From Amphiplicatus sp046296195 (GTDB lineage Bacteria; Pseudomonadota; Alphaproteobacteria; Caulobacterales; Parvularculaceae), in the NCBI GenBank assembly GCA_046296195.1, contig JBKBLR010000003.1, forward strand, positions 76,466-140,465: a DNA stretch of 64,000 nucleotides. Reading direction: 5' to 3'. Under the pieces are notes generated by a model, which was given only the letters and a program-made list of their open reading frames with translations, ran no database searches and was not told where the DNA came from. The first letter of the stretch is position 1, and each line of letters opens with the position of its first letter. Made by a program: the position numbers and the translations under genes. Below are positions 17,236 to 26,371 of the stretch, one piece after another.

Positions 17236-18194
17236 TTCGCGGCCCGTCTGTCGGACGATTTGAGGTCGATCAGCCGGGCGAGGTCTTCCCGCTCGGCGCA
17301 TCCGAACGCGCAAAGCCGGTCAAGTTTCGCAAGCTGGCGGCGCGCGCCGTCAAAATCGCCGATCTCGGCGTAAAGCTCGCCAAGATATTCATTGGCGCCG
17401 AGATGATCGGGACTGATCGCCAGCGCCTGCGCATACCACGCCCGCGCCTCATCCATGCGCCCGAGCTTCCTGTGCGCATAGCCGAGATAGTTGAGAATGT
17501 CGGGATGCGGCCCCACCGACAATTGCGCGGCGAGCAGGGAACCGACCGCTTCCACGTAGCGCTTTTCGTTGATCAGCCGCACGGCCTCGACATAACGCGA
17601 CGCGCCGTCGATCCGCGAAGCCAGAAAGAGCGATTGAGTCGCCGCCGCGCCCGATACGATCCCTTCCGGCGTTTCGCCGGTCTTTGGTTGAAGCGCTTCT
17701 TTGACGCGGGCGATGGCGACGTCGACGCGCGCCATGAAGGCGTCGTCGCATGCGTCCGCCGCGGCGGCGCACTCGGCCTTCAGCGCCTCGATCGCCGCAA
17801 GCTGCGCGCGCGCCTCGTCCTGATCGTCGAGTTCGATCGAAATGAGCGCGAGCTTCTCACGCGCTTCGACGAAATTGCCGCGCTCCTTGACGGCGCGCGC
17901 AAGATAACGGGCCGCCTGTTGCTGCTTGCCGAGGCCGGATTTGGCGAGAGCCATGTAGTAATTGGCTTCCGGATTCTTCGGCGCGACCGACAGGACATCG
18001 GCGAACTTGTTCTCGGCGGTTTTGTAGTCTTTCGCCTGCAACGCCGCGACGCCTTCCTGATAGGCCTTCGCAGGATCGACGCGCGGGCCGCTGACCGAAG
18101 GCAATCCTCCCCCGCCGCCGCCAGGCGCGGCGATCGCGGACCCGAAAAAGCCGGTCGCCGCGATTGCGGCAAGAATGGCGAGCGACTGCCTCAT
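17232..18194 (-). CDS. exported TPR-repeat protein
   Basis: Protein of 320 residues with a signal peptide (MRQSLAILAAIAATGFFGSAIA), a glycine run (about 25-30), then TPR units: 'AYQEGVAALQAKDYKTAENKF', 'GKQQQAARYLARAVKERGNF' and later 'HPDILNYLGYAHRKLGRMDEARAWYAQAL' broken by a helical spacer. It probably acts as a periplasmic scaffold. Its stop overlaps the start of the cytochrome gene (ATGA), so the two proteins are made together and likely interact. The in-frame start at 18254 would place residues before the signal peptide and is not used. Confidence 0.82.
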   Translation of the reverse strand: MRQSLAILAAIAATGFFGSAIAAPGGGGGGLPSVSGPRVDPAKAYQEGVAALQAKDYKTAENKFADVLSVAPKNPEANYYMALAKSGLGKQQQAARYLARAVKERGNFVEAREKLALISIELDDQDEARAQLAAIEALKAECAAAADACDDAFMARVDVAIARVKEALQPKTGETPEGIVSGAAATQSLFLASRIDGASRYVEAVRLINEKRYVEAVGSLLAAQLSVGPHPDILNYLGYAHRKLGRMDEARAWYAQALAISPDHLGANEYLGELYAEIGDFDGARRQLAKLDRLCAFGCAEREDLARLIDLKSSDRRAAK

Positions 18195-18266
18195 GACGTT
18201 CCTTGGCCCCCGATTCCTTGGCCCCTGGGCCGCGGACACCAGTCTAACTCGCAAAGGAGGGACGCG

Positions 18267-19031
18267 TCACCGGCCCAGGCGTTCGCCCTGCTGCGGCTCA
18301 ACACCGAGGGCGCGCATGGCGGCGGCGACGCTCGCAATCGCAGCATCGGCCGCGCTTTCATTTTCAGACCGGGCGACGACGGTCACACCCTTGACGTCGC
18401 CGTCGATCGGATAACTCCCGATGGCGACGCCCTGGAACGCCGACTGGATCGCCCGCAACTGTTCCGCGATCCGCGACTCCGGCAGCCCCATCGCCGTCAC
18501 GGCCCGCGAATGAACGAAGACGCCACGTTCGAGCGCCCCCTCGACCGCCGCGAGCATGCCCTGAAAGATAGACGGCACGCCGGCGAGGACAAAGACGTTG
18601 TCGATCCGAACGCCTGGCGCGCCGCTGACGGGATTGAAGATGATTTCGGCGCCTTCCGGCATCATCGCCATGCGGCGGCGCGGCGGCGTCACCTCTTCGC
18701 CCTTCGCTTCATACCATGCGCGGATCATGCGGATGGCGTCGGGATGCTCGACGACGGCGCGGCCGAACGCCTTGGCGACGGCGTCATAGGTGATGTCGTC
18801 ATGCGTCGGACCGATGCCGCCCGAAGTGAAGCAATAATCATAGCGGGCGCGCAGCGCATTGAGCGCCTCGACGATCGCCGCCTCATCGTCAGCGACGATC
18901 CGCGCTTCCTTGAGCGCAATGGCGCGCTCGCCGAGCCAGCCGGCGAGAAAATGTATGTTGGCATCGCGCGTCCGCCCGGAGAGCAATTCATCTCCGATGG
19001 CGAGGATAGCGGCGGTTCTGGCGGGCATCAT
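18267..19031 (-). CDS. CinA-type molybdopterin-binding-domain protein
   Basis: Protein of about 254 residues beginning MMPARTAAILAIGDELLSGRT, the classic CinA N-terminal 'IGDELL.G' motif. It carries 'CFTSGGIGPTHDDITYDAVA' of the MoaB/Mog-like (COG1058) domain. The C-terminal nicotinamide-nucleotide amidohydrolase domain of full CinA is absent, as in many alphaproteobacterial copies. The function is uncertain; relatives have been linked to FAD or ADP-ribose pyrophosphate cleavage. Starts 19031 and 19028 are equally good. Confidence 0.85.
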   Translation of the reverse strand: MMPARTAAILAIGDELLSGRTRDANIHFLAGWLGERAIALKEARIVADDEAAIVEALNALRARYDYCFTSGGIGPTHDDITYDAVAKAFGRAVVEHPDAIRMIRAWYEAKGEEVTPPRRRMAMMPEGAEIIFNPVSGAPGVRIDNVFVLAGVPSIFQGMLAAVEGALERGVFVHSRAVTAMGLPESRIAEQLRAIQSAFQGVAIGSYPIDGDVKGVTVVARSENESAADAAIASVAAAMRALGVEPQQGERLGR

Positions 19032-19099
19032 GGTCCCCGGTTCCACGCGGAGCCTCTCTAACGGCGTCAAGGTCCGGAAGAAAGCGCGGGGCTTAACGG

Positions 19100-19127
19100 A
19101 AAACGCCGCCCGATGCTGTCGGGCGGC
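19100..19127 (-). terminator. Rho-independent terminator of mscL
   Basis: Minus-strand hairpin with perfect 9-base arms (GCCGCCCGA / TCGGGCGGC at 19105-19113 and 19119-19127) and a 5-base loop, followed on the minus strand by GTTTT. It lies 25 bases after the mscL stop and separates mscL from cinA. Confidence 0.85.
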
Positions 19128-19152
19128 GGCCATCAGATCTAAAAAACGTCTT

Positions 19153-19554
19153 TCAGCGCTTGGCCAAAAGGTCGCGAATTTCGGTCAGCAGCACCTGGTC
19201 CTTGGTCGGCGCCGTAGGCGCCGCGGGCGCGGCCTCCTGCTTCTTCTTCAAGGTGTTCATCGCCTTGATGAGCATGAAGAGGGCCCAGGCGACGATGAGG
19301 AAGGAAATGCAGGAATTGATGAACTTGCCGTAATTGATAGTGACGGCGGCGACATCGCCTTCCGCAGGCTTCAGCACCAAGGCGAGCTTTGAAAAGTCGA
19401 TCCCCCCGATGACATAGCCGAGCGGGGGCATGATCACGTCGTTGACGAGCGAATTGACGATGGTGCCGAAGGCGCCGCCCATGATGATGCCGACCGCCAT
19501 GTCGACCATGTTGCCCTTGATCGCGAATTCCTGAAATTCCTTGACGATTCCCAT
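19153..19554 (-). CDS. mscL: large-conductance mechanosensitive channel
   Basis: Protein of 133 residues. The N-terminal amphipathic helix 'MGIVKEFQEFAIKGNMVDMAVG' leads into the pore-lining TM1 with the gate pattern 'GIIMGGAFGTIVNSLVNDVIMPP', a periplasmic loop, and TM2 'FINSCISFLIVAWALFMLIK'. The C-terminal charged helix ends in 'LLTEIRDLLAKR'. It is an inner-membrane pentamer that opens on osmotic downshock. It is monocistronic, with its own terminator. Confidence 0.97.
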   Translation of the reverse strand: MGIVKEFQEFAIKGNMVDMAVGIIMGGAFGTIVNSLVNDVIMPPLGYVIGGIDFSKLALVLKPAEGDVAAVTINYGKFINSCISFLIVAWALFMLIKAMNTLKKKQEAAPAAPTAPTKDQVLLTEIRDLLAKR

Positions 19555-19669
19555 GGGATGCTGCCCCTCTGACCTTATCGCACGCCGCGCTCACGTCGCG
19601 ACAACCGGTTTCCTAGACTGATTTGTGGGCGGATCAACCCCGACCTGCCGGCCGGGAGGACCGACGCCC

Positions 19670-20194
19670 TTACCTGCAGGCTTCCTTCGCGCGCTCGAGC
19701 GCCGCCGAAACGCCGTTCAGCGAGAAGATGTAATTCGTCGCCGTGCCGCGCCCGGAGGTCGCCGAGATGCGCATGTCCGCCCCCGAACGCATCGCCGCGA
19801 TGAGCGACTGCTCGGCGGCGGCGCTCTCAATGAAGGATTCGTTCTCGGACACGTACATGTCCCATTTTTGCGCGCCGATGCGAATCGTCGGCGCGGGCGA
19901 CTCCTTCAGATTGTAGCCCGCGCGGAAACTCGGCTGATTCGCGGCGACGCCTGATTTCCAGGTCGCGACCATGAAGAAGATCTCGCCGTGATTGACGGAC
20001 TTCGGCGCCTTGTCCTTGGCCTCGGCGACGGCGTAGCAGATGCGGTCATTGCCGGTATCTTGAACCATGACGGTCCAGTCCTTGAAGACCCCGACCGACT
20101 GGGGGGCCGCCGCTGACGCCGGCGTCAGGGACATGAGCGCGCCCCCGGCGAGGGCCCCCGAAGCGCCCCGAACGGCAATGCGGGCAATGCTCAT
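19670..20194 (-). CDS. invasion-associated locus B (IalB)-family protein
   Basis: Protein of 174 residues with a signal peptide (to about PASAAA) and the IalB signature: 'FKDWTVMVQD' near the mature N terminus, then 'RICYAVAEAKDKAPKS' and 'RRGEIFFMVATW'-like strands ('HGEIFFMVATW'). Family members are periplasmic or outer-membrane-associated beta-rich proteins widespread in alphaproteobacteria. The name comes from Bartonella and does not imply virulence here. It is divergent from aconitase across 155 bases in which I see no clear promoter element. Confidence 0.85.
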   Translation of the reverse strand: MSIARIAVRGASGALAGGALMSLTPASAAAPQSVGVFKDWTVMVQDTGNDRICYAVAEAKDKAPKSVNHGEIFFMVATWKSGVAANQPSFRAGYNLKESPAPTIRIGAQKWDMYVSENESFIESAAAEQSLIAAMRSGADMRISATSGRGTATNYIFSLNGVSAALERAKEACR

Positions 20195-20349
20195 GTTCCG
20201 TCCTCCTTACGCAGTGAATCGAGCGTCACAAGAGCCTTTCTAATCGTGATTTGCGGCGAAAGTGGAGCCCATTTTCGCGAATTGCGCAGGGGCTCCCGAT
20301 ACGCCATAAGGCCCCCCGTTTCTTGATCCCCTTGCATGCGGAGGCCTCA

Positions 20350-23028
20350 GTGATCCCGGGACGTGACAGCCTGAAGACCAAGCGGACATTAAAGGCGGCC
20401 GGCAAGTCCTATGCGATCTACAGCCTCAAGGCGGCCGAGGCCCATCTTGGCGACCTTTCGCGCCTTCCCTGCTCGCTGAAGGTGCTGCTTGAAAACCTCC
20501 TTCGCTTTGAAGACGGCCGGTCGGTCACGGTCGACGACATCAAGGCCTTCGGCGACTGGCTGAAGACGGGATCGAGCGAGCGCGAAATCGCCTATCGCCC
20601 GGCGCGCGTGCTGATGCAGGACTTCACCGGCGTTCCCGCCGTGGTCGATCTCGCGGCGATGCGCGACGCGATGAAGGCGCTCGGCCAGGACCCCGAGAAG
20701 ATCAATCCCCTGGCGCCGGTCGATCTCGTCATCGACCATTCGGTGATGGTCGACTATTTCGGCGGACCAAACGCCTTCGCCAAAAATGTCGAGCGGGAAT
20801 ATGAGCGCAATGGCGAACGTTATCAGTTCCTGAAATGGGGCCAGGGCGCCTTTGACAATTTCCGCGTCGTGCCGCCGGGCACCGGCATCTGCCACCAGGT
20901 GAACCTCGAATATCTGGCGCAGACCGTCTGGACCGCGGACTTCAAGGGCGAAACCTACGCCTATCCCGACACTCTGGTTGGAACCGACAGCCACACGACC
21001 ATGGTCAACGGCCTTTCCGTTCTCGGGTGGGGGGTCGGCGGCATCGAGGCGGAAGCGGCGATGCTCGGCCAGCCGGTGTCGATGCTGATCCCGGAAGTCG
21101 TCGGCTTCCGCCTGACGGGCAAACTCCCTGAAGGATCGACGGCGACGGACCTCGTCCTCACCGTGACGCAGATGCTGCGCAAGAAGGGCGTCGTTGGAAA
21201 ATTCGTCGAATTCTTCGGTCCAGGTCTCGACACTCTGGCGCTCGAAGATCAGGCGACGATCGCCAACATGGCGCCGGAATATGGCGCGACCTGCGGCTTC
21301 TTCCCCGTCACCGTCGAAACGCTCCGGTATCTCAGCGCGACCGGGCGCGCGGCCGAGCGCGTCGCGCTCGTCGAAGCCTATGCGAAGGAACAGGGCCTCT
21401 GGCGTGACGCCGGAACGCCCGAACCGAAATTCACCGACACGCTCGAGCTCGATCTCGGCGCGGTGACGCCGTCGCTCGCCGGCCCGAAGCGGCCGCAGGA
21501 CCGCGTCGCGCTGAAGGACGCGCCGGCCTCCTTCGCCGCAGCGCTCGACAAGGAGTACGGCCAGCCGGGCGCGCTCCATAAGCGGGCGCCGGTCAGGGGC
21601 GAGGCGTTCGATCTCGGCAATGGCGACGTCGTCATCGCCGCGATCACCTCCTGCACGAACACCTCGAACCCGTCCGTCCTGGTCGCCGCCGGCCTTGTTG
21701 CGCGCAACGCAAGGAAACGCGGCCTGAAGTCGAAGCCCTGGGTCAAGACCTCGCTCGCGCCTGGCAGCCAGGTCGTCACCGATTATCTTAAGGCCTCCGG
21801 GCTGCAGGACGATCTCGACGCCCTCGGCTTCAACCTCGTCGGCTATGGCTGCACGACCTGCATCGGCAATTCAGGGCCCTTGCCCGAAGCGATCAGCGCC
21901 GCGATCAACGAAAACAATCTCGCCGTTTGCTCGGTGCTGTCGGGCAACCGGAACTTCGAGGGCCGCGTCTCTCCGGATGCACGCGCGAACTACCTCGCCT
22001 CGCCGCCGCTCGTCGTCGCCTATGCGATCGCCGGCTCGCTCAACGTCAACCTGACGTCGGAGCCGCTCGGCAAGGACGATCAGGGCAAGGACGTTTACCT
22101 CAAGGACATCTGGCCCTCGAACCAGGAAATCGCCGCCGTCGTCCGCGAGCATGTGACGGCGAAAAAGTTCGCGACCCGCTACGCCGACGTGTTCAAGGGC
22201 GATGAGCGCTGGCGCCGGATCGACGCCGGCGACGGCCAGACCTATCGCTGGCCCTCCTCGACCTATGTCGCCAACCCGCCTTATTTTGAAGGCATGACGA
22301 TGACGCCGAAGCCGATCGAACCGATCGCCGGCGCGCGCATCCTCGCGCTCTTCGGCGACTCGATCACCACCGACCACATTTCGCCGGCCGGCGACATCAA
22401 GGAGAAAGGGCCAGCCGGTCAGTATCTCAAAGAACGCCAGGTGCCGGTGAGCGAATTCAACTCCTATGGATCGCGCCGCGGCAATCACGAAGTGATGATG
22501 CGCGGGACCTTCGCCAACATCCGCATCAGGAACCAGATGCTGGACGGCGTCGAGGGAGGCCTGACGCGCCACATCCCCTCAGGCGAACAGATGTCGATCT
22601 ACGACGCGGCGATGAAATACAAGGCGGCCGGCACGCCCCTCGTCGTCTTCGCCGGCAAGGAATACGGGACGGGGTCGTCGCGCGACTGGGCGGCGAAGGG
22701 CACGATCCTGCTCGGCGTGCGCGCCGTCATCGCCGAAAGCTTTGAGCGCATTCACCGCTCGAACCTCGTCGGCATGGGCGTGCTTCCCTTGCAGTTCAAG
22801 GACGGCGACAGCTGGCGCTCGCTCGGCCTCAAGGGCGATGAAACGATCACCATTCACGGCGTCGACAAGCTGACGCCGCGATCGGAAGCGCGGCTGACGA
22901 TCACCGGCGCCGACGGCAAGGCGCGCGACGTCTCGGTGATAGTGCGGATCGATACGGCGGACGAGCTCGATTACTACAAGCATGGCGGCATCCTGCAGTA
23001 CGTCGTCCGCCAGCTCGCGGCCGCCTGA
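20350..23028 (+). CDS. acnA: aconitate hydratase A
   Basis: Protein of 892 residues of the AcnA/IRP1 type. The GTG start at 20350 is set by GGAGG at 20340-20344; an in-frame ATG at 20251 would add 33 untypical residues. The [4Fe-4S] cysteines are in 'AAITSCTNTSNPS' and 'GYGCTTCIGNSGP'. The swivel domain contains 'GKEYGTGSSRDWAAKGT' and the substrate-binding 'ESFERIHRSNLVGMG'. It interconverts citrate and isocitrate in the TCA cycle. The gene is monocistronic, divergent from the IalB gene. Confidence 0.97.
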   Translation: MIPGRDSLKTKRTLKAAGKSYAIYSLKAAEAHLGDLSRLPCSLKVLLENLLRFEDGRSVTVDDIKAFGDWLKTGSSEREIAYRPARVLMQDFTGVPAVVDLAAMRDAMKALGQDPEKINPLAPVDLVIDHSVMVDYFGGPNAFAKNVEREYERNGERYQFLKWGQGAFDNFRVVPPGTGICHQVNLEYLAQTVWTADFKGETYAYPDTLVGTDSHTTMVNGLSVLGWGVGGIEAEAAMLGQPVSMLIPEVVGFRLTGKLPEGSTATDLVLTVTQMLRKKGVVGKFVEFFGPGLDTLALEDQATIANMAPEYGATCGFFPVTVETLRYLSATGRAAERVALVEAYAKEQGLWRDAGTPEPKFTDTLELDLGAVTPSLAGPKRPQDRVALKDAPASFAAALDKEYGQPGALHKRAPVRGEAFDLGNGDVVIAAITSCTNTSNPSVLVAAGLVARNARKRGLKSKPWVKTSLAPGSQVVTDYLKASGLQDDLDALGFNLVGYGCTTCIGNSGPLPEAISAAINENNLAVCSVLSGNRNFEGRVSPDARANYLASPPLVVAYAIAGSLNVNLTSEPLGKDDQGKDVYLKDIWPSNQEIAAVVREHVTAKKFATRYADVFKGDERWRRIDAGDGQTYRWPSSTYVANPPYFEGMTMTPKPIEPIAGARILALFGDSITTDHISPAGDIKEKGPAGQYLKERQVPVSEFNSYGSRRGNHEVMMRGTFANIRIRNQMLDGVEGGLTRHIPSGEQMSIYDAAMKYKAAGTPLVVFAGKEYGTGSSRDWAAKGTILLGVRAVIAESFERIHRSNLVGMGVLPLQFKDGDSWRSLGLKGDETITIHGVDKLTPRSEARLTITGADGKARDVSVIVRIDTADELDYYKHGGILQYVVRQLAAA

Positions 23029-23119
23029 AGCACAACCGCTGATTGCTGGCCTAAGCGCTTGTTCGGCCTAAAGTCCCGCAACCCCCAGTCGCAACCTGCT
23101 GCGGGGGAGCGGGGGATTG

Positions 23120-23896
23120 GTGGCGGAGCGCTGCAGAATCATCGTCGCGGCGATCGCGTTGTTCGCGTGTGCGTCGATGCAGGCGTCGGCGAGCCCGTGG
23201 AACCGCGATGACGGCGGCCTCTTCGTCGCCAGCCGCCTCGACTATTTCCGATCCTCAACGCCGGTCAGCGACTATTCGCGCTTCGACACCGACACCTATG
23301 TCGAATGGGGACTTTCAAACCGCTGGATGGCCGGCGGCAAGGCCGTCTTCGGGACCGCCGTCATCAAGGACGCAAGCGGGTCACGCGCAGTCAGCGGCTT
23401 CGGCGAGTCGGACGTTTTCCTTCAACGGCAGATCCAGCGCGGGAGGCATTCCGCCACCGCGTTGAGGCTTGCGGGCGTCTGGTCGGGCGATGTCACCGAC
23501 GGCGCGCGCCCTGGCGGCGAGGCGGGCGGCTTCGACGTCGACCTGCGCGCGCTGCATGGGCGCGATGTTCTTGTGTCCCCCTTTAAGGTCTTCATCGCCG
23601 GAGAAGCGGGCTATCGTCATCGACTATCCGGCGCGAGCGATCAGGCGCGCGCCGACTTTCTCGTCGGCGTCGAGCCATCCCGGCGTGTTCTCATCCTGCT
23701 CGAGGCGCAGTCGATAATCTCGGTACGGAATAACGATCCTGGATTTGACGACTTCGACCTCATCAAGGCGCAAGGATCGCTCGTCTGGCGGGCGACGCGG
23801 CGCTGGTCGATCGTGGCCGGCGCCCGAACCGAATTCGCCGCCCGAAACATCGAGCCCGGCAAGAGCTTCACTTTCGGCGTCTGGATGGAGTTCTAG
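23120..23896 (+). CDS. outer-membrane beta-barrel protein, unknown function
   Basis: About 258 residues (GTG 23120 behind GGGGGA; TTG 23117 also possible). A signal peptide (cleavage near SMQASAS) is followed by alternating amphipathic strands rich in aromatics and ending 'KSFTFGVWMEF', the C-terminal Phe signature recognised by the BAM machinery. I do not recognise a family. Its stop codon overlaps the start of the XagB-like glycosyltransferase by one base (TAGTG), so the two are co-translated. A plausible role is as an export pore or porin for the polymer made by that enzyme; this is inference. Confidence 0.7.
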   Translation: MAERCRIIVAAIALFACASMQASASPWNRDDGGLFVASRLDYFRSSTPVSDYSRFDTDTYVEWGLSNRWMAGGKAVFGTAVIKDASGSRAVSGFGESDVFLQRQIQRGRHSATALRLAGVWSGDVTDGARPGGEAGGFDVDLRALHGRDVLVSPFKVFIAGEAGYRHRLSGASDQARADFLVGVEPSRRVLILLEAQSIISVRNNDPGFDDFDLIKAQGSLVWRATRRWSIVAGARTEFAARNIEPGKSFTFGVWMEF

Positions 23897-25497
23897 TGGA
23901 CGACAGCCAGCTCATCCATTTCGACCGGCTCCGGCGCTACCTCAGGGCGGGACGTGCGCCCTGGCGACGGGAGGCGGACCGGCTCATTTTCCTGACGACG
24001 CAGGACGTGGAAGCGGCGCCGGACCTGCGCGTCCGCCGGGCGGAATTTCAAGCGAAGCTTCGCGAGCGCTTTGCAGCGGAACTGACCAGAGAAGCGATTT
24101 CGGGGCTTGCAACGCGAGCGCCCGCCGACAGCGCGCGCGTCGTTCTCACTCAATCGCAGAAATCCCTGTGCGGACTTCTCCTCCTGCTCGGGACTGCGAT
24201 GGCGGTCGCCGCGCCGCACGCGGCGCTCTCGGTCGCATACGCCGCTCTTGCATTGGCGTTCTCGGTCACGATCGGCGTTCGCCTGATGCTCGCCGCGACG
24301 GCGGCCGCCCCGGCGGCCCCGCATCCGCGCCAGGTCCTCGCCGACGACGCGCTGCCGGTGGTCACAATCCTCGTTCCCCTCTTTCGAGAAGCGAACGCCC
24401 TGCCCGGCCTCGTCGCCGCGCTCCGCCGCCTCGACTACCCGGCGGAGAAACTCGACATCAAGCTCCTGCTCGAGGAACGAGACCTTGAAACGATCGCGCA
24501 AGCGCGGCGGCTCAATGAGGAGGAGCGACTCGACCTCGTCATCATCCCGGCATCGACGCCGCAAACGAAACCCAAGGCGCTCAACTACGCCCTGCACACC
24601 GCCCGCGGCGACCTCGTCGTCATCTATGACGCCGAAGACGAGCCTGAGCCAGCGCAGCTTCGGCTCGCTGCGGAGACCTTCGCGGCGGCTCCGGACGATC
24701 TCGCCTGCGTTCAGGCGCGGCTCAGTTTCTATAACGCCGAGGAAAACTGGCTGACCCGGCTGTTCACGCTCGAATACTGTCTCTGGTTCGATCATTTCCT
24801 GCCCGCGCTCGACCGGATCGGCGCGCCGGTGCCGCTCGGGGGCACGTCGAACATCTTCCGGGCCGATGCGCTGATCGACGCCGGCGGCTGGGATCCGCAC
24901 AATGTCACCGAGGACGCCGATCTCGGCCTTCGCCTCGCGCGCCGCGGCTGGCGGACCGCCGTCATCGACTCAACGACCTATGAGGAGGCGAACTGCGCGC
25001 TGCCGAACTGGATCCGCCAGCGCTCGCGCTGGATGAAGGGCTTCATGCAGACCTGGCTGGTCCATCGCCGCCGACCGCCCGCTGCGGTTGGATGGAAGGA
25101 GGTGTTGACGGTCGATCTCTTCATCGGCGGCGCCGTCGCCTCGGCGCTCGCCGCGCCATGGCTCTGGGCGCTGAGCGCTATCGACCTTGCCATGGGCGCG
25201 GGCGGCGCCGGCCTGCTCCCTTCTTCCGTCGGCGCCGCCGCGATCGGCGCGCTCGCGATCGGCAATGTCGCCTTGATCGGTCTTGCCGCGGCTGCGCCGG
25301 TTTCGCGCGGCCTGTCGCACCTTGCGCCCTGGGCGCTGTTCATGCCGGTCTACTGGCTGCTGATGGCAGGGGCGGCTTATGTCGCCGCCTTCCAGCTCGT
25401 CACCCGTCCGCATTATTGGGAGAAGACCGACCACGGCCTCAGCACCGGCGCTGATGCGCGCCGGCGGGAGGCGCTGAGATCGCTGGGCTTCGATTGA
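23896..25497 (+). CDS. XagB-like membrane glycosyltransferase, family 2
   Basis: Protein of 533 residues from GTG 23896. A soluble N-terminal region (1-90) precedes two membrane helices (about 93-138), then the GT-A catalytic domain: 'TILVPLFREANALPGLVAAL', the metal site 'VIYDAEDEPEP', the acceptor-site motif 'TEDADLGLRLA' and the processive signature 'QRSRWMKG'. More membrane helices follow in the C-terminal 150 residues. This is the cellulose/curdlan-synthase-like layout of processive polysaccharide synthases; XagB-type proteins make secreted adhesive or biofilm polymers. No PilZ domain is visible. It is coupled to the upstream beta-barrel gene. Confidence 0.88.
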   Translation: MDDSQLIHFDRLRRYLRAGRAPWRREADRLIFLTTQDVEAAPDLRVRRAEFQAKLRERFAAELTREAISGLATRAPADSARVVLTQSQKSLCGLLLLLGTAMAVAAPHAALSVAYAALALAFSVTIGVRLMLAATAAAPAAPHPRQVLADDALPVVTILVPLFREANALPGLVAALRRLDYPAEKLDIKLLLEERDLETIAQARRLNEEERLDLVIIPASTPQTKPKALNYALHTARGDLVVIYDAEDEPEPAQLRLAAETFAAAPDDLACVQARLSFYNAEENWLTRLFTLEYCLWFDHFLPALDRIGAPVPLGGTSNIFRADALIDAGGWDPHNVTEDADLGLRLARRGWRTAVIDSTTYEEANCALPNWIRQRSRWMKGFMQTWLVHRRRPPAAVGWKEVLTVDLFIGGAVASALAAPWLWALSAIDLAMGAGGAGLLPSSVGAAAIGALAIGNVALIGLAAAAPVSRGLSHLAPWALFMPVYWLLMAGAAYVAAFQLVTRPHYWEKTDHGLSTGADARRREALRSLGFD

Positions 25498-25528
25498 ATT
25501 TAAGGACCGGCGCGCCGATATTGCCGCC

Positions 25529-26368
25529 ATGTCTCTTTCCGGCTTTCCCTTCCGAAAAATGAACGGTCTCGGCAATGACTTCGTCATCGTCGACTTGCGC
25601 GGCGCGCGCGAACGCATGACCGAAGGGGCGGCACGCCTCATCGCCGACCGCAAGGCCGGCGTCGGCTGCGACCAGGTGATCACGATCGAAGATCAGGACG
25701 GCCCCTTCATGGGCGTCTGGAACGCTGACGGCTCCGAGGCTGGCGCCTGCGGCAACGCCGCGCGCTGCGTCGGCGTAATCCTGATGGCGGAAACGGGCGA
25801 CAGCGGCGTCGGCTTCGAAACCCGATCCGGCTTCATCACCGCTGAGCGCGTCGGCGCAAACCGCGTCGCCGTCGACATGGGCGTTCCCAAGTTCCATTGG
25901 AAGCAGATCCCGCTCGCCGAGGAGATTCAGGACACCCGCTTCGTCGACATCAAGCTCGGGCCGATCGACAAGCCCGTCCTCTGGGGTCCGTCGGCCGTCA
26001 ACATGGGCAATCCGCACTGCGTGTTCTTCGTCGACGACGTGACGGCGCACAAGCTCGAGATTTTCGGCCCCATGATCGAGAACCACCCGATCTTCCCCGA
26101 ACGCGCCAACGTGTCGCTCGCCGAGGTGAAAGGACGCCACCTCATCCGCCTAAGGGTTTGGGAGCGCGGCGCGGGCATCACGAAAGCCTGCGGCACCGCC
26201 GCCTGCGCCGCCGTCGTCGCCGCCAACCGTCGCCGGTTGACCGACCGCAAGGCGAGCGTCGAGCTTGACGGCGGGCTTCTCGCCATTGAATGGCGCGACG
26301 ACGACCACGTCATCATGACGGGGCCCTACGAATTCGAGTTTGACGGCATCCTGCCGGAGGGGCTCTGA
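25529..26368 (+). CDS. dapF: diaminopimelate epimerase
   Basis: Protein of 279 residues with the N-terminal 'KMNGLGNDFVIVD' and both catalytic cysteine motifs: 'AGACGNAARCVG' and 'ERGAGITKACGTAACAAV'. It converts LL- to meso-diaminopimelate for lysine and peptidoglycan synthesis. It lies 31 bases after the glycosyltransferase and 3 bases before tdk. In many alphaproteobacteria dapF is followed by miaB-like genes, so the tdk neighbour is less usual. Confidence 0.97.
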   Translation: MSLSGFPFRKMNGLGNDFVIVDLRGARERMTEGAARLIADRKAGVGCDQVITIEDQDGPFMGVWNADGSEAGACGNAARCVGVILMAETGDSGVGFETRSGFITAERVGANRVAVDMGVPKFHWKQIPLAEEIQDTRFVDIKLGPIDKPVLWGPSAVNMGNPHCVFFVDDVTAHKLEIFGPMIENHPIFPERANVSLAEVKGRHLIRLRVWERGAGITKACGTAACAAVVAANRRRLTDRKASVELDGGLLAIEWRDDDHVIMTGPYEFEFDGILPEGL

Positions 26369-26371
26369 CGG

